Assembly (NCBI RefSeq): GCF_002261225.1
Contig: NZ_NEVM01000005.1
Span: 124,001-188,000 of the forward strand
Length of the DNA stretch: 64,000 nt
Direction of reading: 5' to 3'
Source of the DNA: Bordetella genomosp. 10
GTDB lineage: Bacteria > Pseudomonadota > Gammaproteobacteria > Burkholderiales > Burkholderiaceae_B
Shown: positions 25,020-34,300 of the stretch, in pieces
Layout of the letters: each line of letters opens with the position of its first letter
Numbering within the stretch: position 1 is the stretch's first letter
Position numbers and translations under genes: made by a program
Notes under the pieces: model-generated
Told to the model about the DNA's origin: nothing
Seen by the model: only the letters and a program-made list of their open reading frames with translations
Databases searched by the model: none

Positions 25020-25753
25020 TCGAACTCGACCGTCTCTCGATCCAGGCCGGCGGACGCCGCCTGCTCTCGGACCTGTCGCTGCGCGTGCCCGCCGGCGCCA
25101 TCCTGGCCGTGCTGGGCCCCAACGGGCGCGGCAAGACCACGCTGCTGCGCACGATGCTGAACCTGCACAAGCCCGCCGGCGGCGCGGTGCGGCTGGGCGG
25201 CCACGCGGCCTATGTGCCGCAGCAGGCCGGCGTGCCGTTCGACTACGACGTGCTGTCCATGGTGTGCATGGGCCGCGCGCGCCGGCTGCGCTGGTATGCG
25301 TCGCCCGGCCCGCGCGACCTGGAGATCGCGCGGGCATGCCTGGACGCCGTGCGGCTGGGCCATCTCGCCGGCCGTCCCTTCCTTGCCTTGAGCGGCGGCG
25401 AGCGGCAACTCGTCTGCATCGCGCGCGCCCTGGCCGGCGACAGCCCGATCATCGTGCTGGACGAACCCGCCGCCGCCCTCGACCTGCACAACCAGGACCT
25501 GATCCTGGCGCTGCTGCGCCGCCTGGCCCGCGAACAGGGCCTGACCGTGGTGTTCTCCACCCACCAGCCGCAGCATGCGCAGCATATCGCCGACCAGACG
25601 CTGCTGATGCACGCCGACGCCTGCGAGAGCGGCCCCACCGCCACGATGTGCGTCGACGAGCGGCTCAGCCGTCTCTACCGCCTGCCGGTGCGCGTCGTGT
25701 CGCAACCCGGCCCGCACGGCGAAGCGCGCGGCGTCATTCCGCTTTTCCGGTGA
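25016..25753 (+). CDS. ABC transporter ATP-binding protein (FepC/BtuD-like)
   Basis: Cytoplasmic ATPase (245 aa) of the importer. The ATG at 25016 overlaps the permease stop by 4 nt. Seen: Walker A GPNGRGKTT (Arg in place of the usual Ser before GKT), Q-loop YVPQQAGVPFDYDV, signature LSGGERQ, Walker B IIVLDEPAAALDL and a switch His in VVFSTHQPQHAQ. All catalytic elements are intact. Length fits FepC/FhuC-like ATPases. Confidence 0.95.
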   Translation: MIELDRLSIQAGGRRLLSDLSLRVPAGAILAVLGPNGRGKTTLLRTMLNLHKPAGGAVRLGGHAAYVPQQAGVPFDYDVLSMVCMGRARRLRWYASPGPRDLEIARACLDAVRLGHLAGRPFLALSGGERQLVCIARALAGDSPIIVLDEPAAALDLHNQDLILALLRRLAREQGLTVVFSTHQPQHAQHIADQTLLMHADACESGPTATMCVDERLSRLYRLPVRVVSQPGPHGEARGVIPLFR

Positions 25754-25757
25754 CGCC

Positions 25758-26357
25758 ATGCGCAAGCCTATCGCCTATCTCAACAACTGGACCGGCCGCG
25801 GCCCCGCCGCGCTGACCGGCGGCGCGGCGCCCGTCGCGCAGCCCGTGCCGCTCTATGAGCTGGATGCGCTGGCGTTGCCGCGCTACGCGGCCCTGCTCGT
25901 GCCGTCCCACAGCGACCAGCGCTACCTCGCCGCCCAGCGCGGCCGGCTGGAGGCCTACCTGCTTGCCGGCGGCACGATGGTCGTCAACGGCCACGTCGCC
26001 CATCCCTTCCTGCGCTGGCTGGCGCCTTTCGAGCCGGGCGCGGCCGCCGGCCTGGAAGGCCTGCGCATCCATCGCGCCCAAGCGCATCCGGTTTTCGAGG
26101 GCGTCGACGCCAACGACCTGACGTTCCGCCGCGGCGTCGCGGGCTTCTATGCGCGCGGCGGCAATCCGCCCCCGGCCGGCGCGCGCGTGCTGAACACCCT
26201 GGGACCGCGCGCCCAGCCGGTGGACTGGCTGCTGGACCTGCCCGGCGGCGGCCGCCTGCTGGTGCATTCGGGCAACGATCTGTGGATGTACGCCGGCGGC
26301 GGCGACAGCGCCGCGCGCCTCGTGCCGCAATTGATCGAATGGATATACGAACGATGA
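25758..26357 (+). CDS. Glutamine-amidotransferase/ThuA-like protein 1
   Basis: A 199-aa protein with no signal peptide. The pattern of hydrophobic strands and a glycine turn (AALLVPSHSDQRYL ... RLEAYLLAGGTMVVNGH) resembles the class I glutamine amidotransferase-like/ThuA fold. A nucleophile elbow with Cys is not visible, so enzyme activity is doubtful. It follows the ATPase by 4 nt and overlaps the next gene, a related protein, by 4 nt. Function unknown; handling of the imported compound is inference. Confidence 0.7.
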   Translation: MRKPIAYLNNWTGRGPAALTGGAAPVAQPVPLYELDALALPRYAALLVPSHSDQRYLAAQRGRLEAYLLAGGTMVVNGHVAHPFLRWLAPFEPGAAAGLEGLRIHRAQAHPVFEGVDANDLTFRRGVAGFYARGGNPPPAGARVLNTLGPRAQPVDWLLDLPGGGRLLVHSGNDLWMYAGGGDSAARLVPQLIEWIYER

Positions 26358-26980
26358 GCCCCCGAACCGCCGTGATCGCCGCGCTCGACGCCGGCACCTA
26401 TTACCACCATCGCACCTTCCACACGGAATCGTTGGCGCCCTATATCGATCGCACGGTCTACGTCCGCGAACTGGACGACGCGGCGCTGGACGGCTGCGAC
26501 GCGTTCATCGTGTCGTGCCGCAGCAACCCCGATCTTCTGGCGGCGCGGCGCGCATGCTTCGCGCGCTTCCTGGCCGCCGGCAAGACGCTGGTGGCGATGG
26601 GCGAGACGGGCTCCGAACAGTGGCTGGACGGCGTGCGGTGGACGCCCTGCGAGGTGAACTTCTGGTGGTGGAAGGAACCCGGCGCCGACCCCGGCCTGCG
26701 GCTGGCCGCGCCGGAGCACGCCTTGTTCCGCTACCTGACGCTGGCCGACGCCACCTGGCATCAGCACGGCACGTTCGCGCCGCCGCCCGGCGCGGTGTCG
26801 CTGATCGACAAGGCCGGCGCCGGCTCGGTGCTGTACGAAGACCGCCGCAGCACGCCGGGCCGGCTGATCGTGACTTCGCTCGATCCCATGTACCACCACG
26901 GCAGCTATTTCATGCCGGCGGCCACTCGCTTCCTGCACGGCTTCCTGCCCTGGCTGAAGGATTCCACGCCGGCGCCCTGA
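26354..26980 (+). CDS. Glutamine-amidotransferase/ThuA-like protein 2
   Basis: 208 aa, read from the ATG at 26354, which overlaps the previous stop (ATGA). It shares the general layout of protein 1 (DGCDAFIVSCRSNPDLL ... FARFLAAGKTLVAMGETG) and a His/Tyr/Trp-rich middle (CEVNFWWWKEPG, YHHRTFHTESL, MYHHGSYFMP). A Cys in IVSCRSN sits where a nucleophile could lie, but I cannot confirm a triad. Two adjacent, diverged members of one fold in an importer operon suggest a heteromeric complex. Function not recognised. Confidence 0.7.
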   Translation: MSPRTAVIAALDAGTYYHHRTFHTESLAPYIDRTVYVRELDDAALDGCDAFIVSCRSNPDLLAARRACFARFLAAGKTLVAMGETGSEQWLDGVRWTPCEVNFWWWKEPGADPGLRLAAPEHALFRYLTLADATWHQHGTFAPPPGAVSLIDKAGAGSVLYEDRRSTPGRLIVTSLDPMYHHGSYFMPAATRFLHGFLPWLKDSTPAP

Positions 26981-27086
26981 CTCACCGCGGCCTGGTCCAA
27001 CGCGCGCCGTCCCGCGCGCGGTCCCCGCATGCCGCCTATCTCGTCATTCCTCCCGTCATTCACCTCGTCACCCACCGCAGACTCGT

Positions 27087-29240
27087 ATGCAACGCTCTCT
27101 TCTACACGCCACCCTGGCCGGCACCCTGGGCGCCGGCCTGCTCCCCGCCGCGCCCGCCAATGCCCAGTCCGAAAACGCCGCTACCTTGCCCGTCATCCAC
27201 GTGAAGCCCGAGGCCGAACGCGACGACGGCCGGCTGCGCGCCATGACCGTGGAACCGCCCGCCGCGACCATCGACCACGCCGTCACGCAGCCGGTCACCG
27301 TGGTCGAACGGCAGGACATCGACCGCACCAATCCGCTCAGCACGCTGGACGTGCTCTCGCGCGTGCCCAACGTGACCGTCAACCGGACCGGCGGCATCGC
27401 CGGCACGATCTTCCTGCGCGGCCTGAACACCAATGACATGCGGGTGCCCATGTTCATCGACGGCGACCGCTTCCGTGGCCGCAACACCCTGCAGTTCATG
27501 CTGATCGCGCCCTCCGAGATCGAGCAGGTCGAAGTCGTGCGCGGCCCCGATTCGGCGCGCTTCGGCAGCGACGGCATGGGCGGCTTGATCAACTTCGTCA
27601 CCAAGCGCGCCCACGGCAACCTGGACCACCCGTTCAGCATCACCGGCGGCGAGGTCTCCACCACCTACCAGAGCAACGGCCACGGCGTGCAGGCCACCAC
27701 CGCCATCGAAGGCTCGGGCGACGGCTTCGACCTGCGCGCCTACGCCACCGGCCGCCGCGCCAGCGACTACGACAGCGCGAACGGCAAGGTGCCCAACAGC
27801 GATTTCCGCGGCGCCAGCGGCGGCATCACGCTGGGCTACATGCCCGACGCCCAACAGCGCATCGAGTTCAGCGTGCGTTCCGCCTACGTGGAAGCGGGAC
27901 TGGCCGGCGCCTCGCCGCCGTATCCGCAAAGCGTCAGCCGCTACGAGCCGCTGAAGGTGAAGCAGGCCCGCCTCGCCTACGACGGCAATTTCGAGGGAGC
28001 GCCGGTGAGCAGGCTCAAGGCCAGCCTGTACGTGGACGAGTTCGACACCACGCTGCCCACCCGCACCACCACGTCGTCCAAGGTGACCCAGTCGTACAGC
28101 CACGTGATCGGGCCGGTCGCCACCGGCGGCAGCGTGGCGGCCACCCTGCGGCCGTGGGGCGACACGCAGACCACCGTGGGCCTGGATTTCATGCACGAGC
28201 GGCGCCCGGGCTCGGAATCGCGCAGCAAGGTCACCACCGCTACTTCCGTCACCAGCACCGACTACAAGCAGACCGGGCCGGACACCTACCAGACCAACGT
28301 CGGCGCCTTCGTCACCACCGAGTGGAAGCCCACGTCCCGCTGGACCGTGACGGCCGGCGGCCGCTTCGACTGGTTCCATTCCGACGTCAAGCTCTCGCCG
28401 CTGCCTTCGCAGAACCTGTTGCCCGCCTTCCGCGCGGCGCGCAACCAGAACGAGACGGCCACCACCGGCAGCCTGGGCCTGTCCTACCAGGCCACCCAGG
28501 TCGTGGAGCTGCTGGGCAGCGTAGGCACCTCGTTCCGGATGCCGTGGACGTCCGAGCTTTTCACCAGCAGCTATACCGGCAGCAGCTACACCTTTCCCAA
28601 TCCTAACCTCAAGCCCGAACGCGGGGTGAACGCCGAACTGGGCACCCGCCTGCATTTCGAGGACGCCTCGTTCGGGCTGACGATGTTCCGCAGCAACTAC
28701 CGCAACTTCATCGAAAGCGTCACCACCACCTACATGGGGCTGCCCGCCACGCAGCGCCAGAACGTGGGCCGCGCGCGCATCCAGGGCGTCGAGACCGACT
28801 GGCGCTGGCAACTGACGCGCCAATGGAACGTCTACGGCAACGCCAGCTACCTGCACGCCACCAACCGCAGCACGGGCACGCCGCTGAAGTCCATCGCGCC
28901 GCTCAGCGGCCTGCTGGGACTGCAATACATGGGGCCGGGCCAGGCCTACGCCCTCAGCGGCGAAATGCAGTGGGCCAAGGGCCAGACCCGCTACGACGCC
29001 AGCAGCGAATACCCATCCGCCGGCTTCGGCGTGGTCAACCTGTATGCGCAATTCCAGCTCGACCGGCTGGGCCTGCCGCAATTGCGCAACACGCAGGTGG
29101 TGCTGGGCGTGAACAACGTGTTCGATCGCGCCTACCGCACCGCCGCCACGTCGTCCAACGTGGCCTACGCCATGACCGACCTCAATCCCCTGCTGGAGCC
29201 CGGCCGCAGCGTCAGCCTGACCTTGCGCACCCGATTCTGA
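27087..29240 (+). CDS. TonB-dependent outer-membrane receptor
   Basis: Outer-membrane gate (717 aa) for the substrate of the adjacent ABC importer. It has a signal peptide (to about ANAQS, residue 28), a possible TonB box (TLPVIHVK), an N-terminal plug domain (about 60-185, including VERQDIDRTNPLSTLDVLSR and EIEQVEVVRGPDSARFGSDG) and a 22-strand-type barrel ending in a C-terminal Phe (SLTLRTRF). There is no N-terminal signalling extension, so no FecA-type surface signalling. It is 106 bp after the previous gene and 11 bp before the FmdE-like gene. The plug resembles haem/siderophore receptors; the ligand is not determined. Confidence 0.92.
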   Translation: MQRSLLHATLAGTLGAGLLPAAPANAQSENAATLPVIHVKPEAERDDGRLRAMTVEPPAATIDHAVTQPVTVVERQDIDRTNPLSTLDVLSRVPNVTVNRTGGIAGTIFLRGLNTNDMRVPMFIDGDRFRGRNTLQFMLIAPSEIEQVEVVRGPDSARFGSDGMGGLINFVTKRAHGNLDHPFSITGGEVSTTYQSNGHGVQATTAIEGSGDGFDLRAYATGRRASDYDSANGKVPNSDFRGASGGITLGYMPDAQQRIEFSVRSAYVEAGLAGASPPYPQSVSRYEPLKVKQARLAYDGNFEGAPVSRLKASLYVDEFDTTLPTRTTTSSKVTQSYSHVIGPVATGGSVAATLRPWGDTQTTVGLDFMHERRPGSESRSKVTTATSVTSTDYKQTGPDTYQTNVGAFVTTEWKPTSRWTVTAGGRFDWFHSDVKLSPLPSQNLLPAFRAARNQNETATTGSLGLSYQATQVVELLGSVGTSFRMPWTSELFTSSYTGSSYTFPNPNLKPERGVNAELGTRLHFEDASFGLTMFRSNYRNFIESVTTTYMGLPATQRQNVGRARIQGVETDWRWQLTRQWNVYGNASYLHATNRSTGTPLKSIAPLSGLLGLQYMGPGQAYALSGEMQWAKGQTRYDASSEYPSAGFGVVNLYAQFQLDRLGLPQLRNTQVVLGVNNVFDRAYRTAATSSNVAYAMTDLNPLLEPGRSVSLTLRTRF

Positions 29241-29251
29241 CGAGACATCCC

Positions 29252-29791
29252 ATGCCCCCTGTCGATACATCCGTCCGCGGCGCGGCCTTGCGCATCGCCG
29301 CCGAAGAAGGCCCGCTGGAAATCACCTACGAATCGGTGCAGGCCTACCATGGCCACGGCGCGCTGGCCATGCTGGCCCTGGTTTTCCAGGGCCTGCGCGG
29401 CGCCCTGCCGCTGCTGGAGGAAAACGGCCAGCCGGTGCCGCGCACCGCGCTGGCCGTGACCAGCGGCCATCCCGGTCCCGGCGTGCGCGACGCCATCGAG
29501 TTCGTCACGCGCGCGGTCACGCGGGGCTGCTATACGGTGGACACCTCCCTGCCCGAAGCCCGCTACAGCGCGAACCGCGACAAATCCTACAGTTTCCGGC
29601 TGCGGCGGGATGCGTGGGAAGCGCGCGCCGTGCTGCGCGACGGCGTGCTGCCGCCCGAGTTCTTCGCCCTGCTCGGCGCCCCCGGCGCGCAGGCGCGGCA
29701 GGCGCATGCCGCGCTGCGGCGGCGGATCGCGGGCGAAGTCCTGCTGCGGCCGCCGCAGGAACTGTTCCTGTTCTCGACCCTGCGCGGCTGA
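29252..29791 (+). CDS. FmdE-like protein (formylmethanofuran dehydrogenase subunit E domain)
   Basis: A 179-aa protein starting at the ATG 11 nt after the receptor stop. It shows an FmdE-like pattern: an N-terminal helix with His motif (YHGHGALAMLALVFQGL), then SGHPGPGVRDAIEFVTRAVT, TRGCYTVDTS and a strand pair ending KSYSFRLRRDAWEARAV. The Cys residues that bind metal in archaeal FmdE are mostly replaced by His/Gly. It has no signal peptide. In this operon it may bind or process the imported metal complex. The family call is moderate and the role is inference. Confidence 0.6.
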   Translation: MPPVDTSVRGAALRIAAEEGPLEITYESVQAYHGHGALAMLALVFQGLRGALPLLEENGQPVPRTALAVTSGHPGPGVRDAIEFVTRAVTRGCYTVDTSLPEARYSANRDKSYSFRLRRDAWEARAVLRDGVLPPEFFALLGAPGAQARQAHAALRRRIAGEVLLRPPQELFLFSTLRG

Positions 29792-29804
29792 CGCCGGCAA
29801 GCCG

Positions 29805-31253
29805 CTACGGCAGCACCGGCGGCTTGTATTCCAGCGTCGACGCGAGCGCCCACAGCATGATCAGGACGATGGGCGCGTGCACCACCAACTGGGTGAAGGT
29901 GAAGCCCACGACGTCGCGCGCGCGCACGCCCAGCACGCCCAGCAGCGGCAGCATCCAGAAGGGATTGATCAGGTTGGGCAGCGCCTCGGCGGCGTTGTAG
30001 ACGGTGACCGCCCAGCCCAGGTGCACGTGCAGGTCGTTCGCCGCCTGCATGACGTAAGGCGCCTCGATGACCCACTTGCCGCCGCCGGACGGGACGAAGA
30101 AGCCCAGCACCGCCGAGTAGACGCCCATCAAGGCGGGAAAGGAGGCATGCGACGAGACCGAGACGAAGAAGGACGACAGCATGTGCGTCAAGGTGTGGCC
30201 GTCGCTGCCGGCCGCCTTGGTCAGGATGAAGGCGACGCCGCCGTAGAGCGGAAACTGGATCAGCACCCCGCCCACCGACGGGACCGACTTGGCCACCGCG
30301 GCGAGAAAACTGCGCGGACGCCAGTGCAGCAGCATCCCCAGCATCAGGAACACGAAGTTGTAGGTGTTCAGGTTGGAGATCGCCAGCACGGCGTTCTTGG
30401 TGGTGAATTCGTTGTAGATCCAGACGGCGCCCAGGGCCACGATCAGCAGCGTCAGCACCGGGCTGTACTCCATCCAGTCCCCGGGCCGCGCCGGCGGCGC
30501 GACCTTGACGGCCGCCTCGCCGACGTCCACGCCCAGCTCTTGCGCGGTCACCGCCTTCTCGCCGGTCGGAGAGGAATAGAAGGCCACCACCATCGACGCC
30601 ACGGTCAGCACCGCCGCGATGGCGATGGACTGCCACAGGAAGATGGTTTCCGAGAACGGAATCACGCCCGTGATCTGCAACAGCGAAGGCGGCAGGCTGC
30701 CGGGATTGGCCTGCAACTGCGCGGGCGCCGAGCTCAGCCCCAGCGCCCACGTCGCACCCATGCCCAGGTAGGCGGCGGCGCCGGCGGCGCGGTAGTCCAT
30801 GCGCAATGCCTCGCGCCGGGCCAGGGCGCGCGCCAGCAGGCCGCTGAAGATCAGGCTGATGGCCCAGTTCAACAGCGAGGTGGCGATGCTGACGAAGGCC
30901 ACGAAGCAGATCGCGCCGCGCGCCGTGCGGGGCAGGCGGGCCAGGCGTTCGATGAGCCGCGCCGCGGGCGGCGAGACCGCCACCACGTAGCCCGAAATCG
31001 CCACGATCGCCATCTGCATGGTGAACGGTATCAGCGACCAGAAGCCGTCGCCGAAGGCGATGCCCACCTTCTGCACGGGCGCGCCGATGGCCACCGCGCC
31101 CAGGGCCACCACCAGCACGGCGATGACCGCGAAGATATAGGCGTCCGGGAACCACTTTTCCGACCATGCGGTGACGCCCGCAGCGAGGCGTTCCAGGCCG
31201 CTGGACGATGCCGCGGCCGCCGGCTGCTGTTTGGCGAGAGATTCGGTTTTCAT
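29805..31253 (-). CDS. Short-chain fatty acid transporter, AtoE family
   Basis: Polytopic inner-membrane permease (482 aa, about 11-12 hydrophobic segments) of the AtoE family, which moves short-chain fatty acids such as acetoacetate or butyrate. Family features seen: LERLAAGVTAWSEKWFPDAY at the start, FWSLIPFTMQMAIVAISGYV, SLLNWAISLIFSGLLAR, and FFVPSGGGKWVIEAPYV near the C-terminus. AGGGG precedes the ATG. It is transcribed 129 bp downstream of the molybdenum oxidoreductase and may share its transcript. It converges with the FmdE-like gene with only 13 bp between stops and no terminator visible. Confidence 0.93.
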   Translation of the reverse strand: MKTESLAKQQPAAAASSSGLERLAAGVTAWSEKWFPDAYIFAVIAVLVVALGAVAIGAPVQKVGIAFGDGFWSLIPFTMQMAIVAISGYVVAVSPPAARLIERLARLPRTARGAICFVAFVSIATSLLNWAISLIFSGLLARALARREALRMDYRAAGAAAYLGMGATWALGLSSAPAQLQANPGSLPPSLLQITGVIPFSETIFLWQSIAIAAVLTVASMVVAFYSSPTGEKAVTAQELGVDVGEAAVKVAPPARPGDWMEYSPVLTLLIVALGAVWIYNEFTTKNAVLAISNLNTYNFVFLMLGMLLHWRPRSFLAAVAKSVPSVGGVLIQFPLYGGVAFILTKAAGSDGHTLTHMLSSFFVSVSSHASFPALMGVYSAVLGFFVPSGGGKWVIEAPYVMQAANDLHVHLGWAVTVYNAAEALPNLINPFWMLPLLGVLGVRARDVVGFTFTQLVVHAPIVLIMLWALASTLEYKPPVLP

Positions 31254-31382
31254 GCACTTTCCCCTTGTCGTGTCATTGACGATAAAAAACTTCAGATCCC
31301 TAAAAAAGCTGCGCGGACCAGGCCGCCGCGCGATACCGGGCCGACCGCGCGCGGCCGGGGGCCCTGCTTCCTGCTCCCTGCT

Positions 31383-34300
31383 TCACGCATCCAGCACGAG
31401 ATCGGCGACCGGCACGGCCTGGCAGGTCAGGCAGATATCCGGATCCTCCGGCTCGGTCCCATGCAGATGGCGCACCTGGCCGGACAGGATGCGCACCGCA
31501 CAGCTTTCGCACTGGCCGACCCGGCAGCCGCTGGGCAGGTCCAGGCCCAGGCTTTCGGCGAAGTCCAGCAAGGAGCCGCGCGCGCTGGTCCACACGGACG
31601 TCTTGTTTCCCGACCGCGCGAAGCGCACTTCGTGGCGAGCGTCGCCGGCCGACGCCGGCGCGGGCGGGGAACGGAAGACCTCGCTGAAGATGTCGAAGGC
31701 CGGCACGCCGCGCGCGATCAGGCCCTCGGCGAGGTCGCGCATCATGGTTTCGGAACCGCACATGTAGAAGCGCGCGCGCCGGCGCAGCAGCGACGCGTCC
31801 ACGCAGCCGGCGTCCAGCCGCCGGGCGGCCACGCCGTCGCCGGGCAAGGGATGGGCATAATAGTCGACCACCGTCAGGCACGGCAGGCGCGCGCACAGCT
31901 CGGCCAGGCGGCCGGCGTAGGCGTGATGGCGGCTGTCCCGATTGGCGTAATGCAGCCAGACTTCCGGCAAGTCATCAGCCGGCAAGCCATCGTCCGCCGC
32001 CATGGCGACGAGGGTTTCCAGGTGTGCGATGAAGGGCGTGATGCCGATGCCGGCGGCGAAACAGACCAGCGGCTGCGGCGAACGGCGCGGCACGATGAAA
32101 TTGCCGCCCGGCGCTCCCAGCCGCACGCCATCGCCCACCCGCAGACGGCCGTGCAGATGACCGGACATGCGGCCCTGCCAGTCCGCGCCGTCCGCGCCCC
32201 TGCCGTATTGGCGGCGGACCGCCACCCGGTATTCGCGCCGGGGCGCGGCGGGCGGGGAAGCCGCGGCGCCGACCAGCGAATAGGCGCGCATCAGCTTCTC
32301 GCCGTCAGGCAGGCCTGAGATTTCGACCGTGACGTGCTGGCCCGGCTGATAGTCCGGCAAGGGGCCGCCGTCCGCCGCGGTAAAGGCAATCTCCAGCACG
32401 TCGCGCGTGCGGGCATGGAGCTGGCTGACGAGGAAGGGCCGCGTGCCGCTCCAGGGCCGGCGCGCCGGATCGACGGCGGGATCACGCTCCAGCTCGCAGG
32501 GGAAGGCCCGCATGGGCACCGAGCCGCTGACGGGGTCCGCCTGCGCGGCGCTGATCAGGGCGTTGTAGTTGCTGGCCGTCCCCAGCACCGCATAGCCTTG
32601 CTGGCCGATCTCCGGGCAGGCCTGCCACCAGCCGTAGTCGGCGACCAGGACATCGTCGTTCAGGTCCGCGTCGACCAGCGCGACAAAGCGCGCCTGCCCG
32701 ATGGGCGTGGCGACGCGCACCCAATCGCCGGTGACGACCTGCCTGCGCGCCGCCAGGCCGGGACCCAGCGCCACGCGCGGCAGCGGCGCCCGCTTGCGCA
32801 AGGACACCAGCGAGCGGTGCTGGCTGTGGCAGTAGTAGCCGCTCTTGGCCGAGGTCAGGACCAGCGGATAGGCGCCGCCGCCGGCTTCGGCGGGCGATGC
32901 GACGTGGACCGGCATGGGGGCATAACCGTGACGCAGCAGGCGTTCCGAATACAGTTCGACGCGGCGCGTCTCCGTGGCGAATCCGGCGACGGGCGCGGCA
33001 TCCGGCGGCGTGGCCGCGCTTTCCGGCAATGCGTACTTGCGGTCCTTGCCCTGCAAGGGCGGAGACAGCGTCCCGCCCGCCCGGCGCAAATCGGCGACGC
33101 GGATGCCCAGGGGCGCGAGGATGTGGTCCCAGCCGCGCTCCAGGCTGCCGTCGAAGAAGGCCTCGCCCATCCCCAGCCGGCAAGCCAGATCGAAAACGAT
33201 GTCGTTGTCCGAGCGCGATTCGCCGCGCGGCGTCACCATGCGCGGACGCAACTGGATGCGCGCCTCCGCGGCCTGGGTGATCTCGAAGCCGACGCGCAGC
33301 CCTTCCCGCTCCCACGGCGTGTTGACCGGCAGCAGGATGTCGGCGTAACGGGCGCTGGGGGTTTCGAACAGATCGAGATGGACGTGGAATTCCAGGGCCT
33401 GCAAGGCCGCTTCCGCCATGCCGACGTCGCCCTGCGAGGCCAGCGGGTTGGAGCCGAACGCGAACAAGGCGCGGACGCGGTAGGGTTCTCCCTCCAGGAT
33501 GGCCCGGTAGAGATCGCGCGCCGTGACCCAACCCGTGGCGGGCGGCCCCAGCGGGCGCTCCGGGAGCCCCAGCGCCTTCGCGCTCTGCGCCGGCGGGATC
33601 AGGTCCAGGCCGTTGACGCGGTTCACGGCGTGACGCGCATATAGCCGGTTGCCGCCCGGCACATCGAAGCTGCCGGTCAAGGCGTGCAGCACCGCCACCG
33701 CCCGTTCGGTCTGGGTCGCGTTGGTGTGCTGGCCGATGCCGGTCCATGCGTGGTAAGCGACCGGGCCGCTGGTGGCCAGCAAATCGGCGGCCGCCAGCAA
33801 GGCATCCGGCGGCACTTGCGTGATCTCCGCCACGCGCTCGGGCGTGTAGGCGCCGGCCTCCCGCGCGAGCAGCGCCAGCACGGGCCGGCAGCGCACCCGG
33901 CCGCCGTCGCGCAAGGCGACCTCGTATTCCCCGCGCAAGGCATAGTGCGCGCCGCCCTGGCCGGCGGCGGCCACGCGCGTGTCGTAGGGCGCCGGCGCTT
34001 CGTGGTCCTCGCGCCAGACGACGAAGAGGGGCGCATCACCAGGCGCATCGCCAGCGGAAACCCGTTCGCGATGCGGCGCGCGCTCCCATGCCACCTCGCC
34101 GGCGCGCAGGAAGCGGCCGGTGTCGGCGCGCACCAGCAAGGGCGCGTTGGTCCATTCCCGGACGAACGTGGCGTCATAGCGCTCCGTCCGCAGCAACTGA
34201 TGGATCAGGCCCAGCGCCAGCGCCGCGTCCGTGCCCGGCCGCACCGGCAGCCAGACGTCGGCCTGGCCCGCCAGCGCGGTGCGGCGCGGGTCCACGACCA

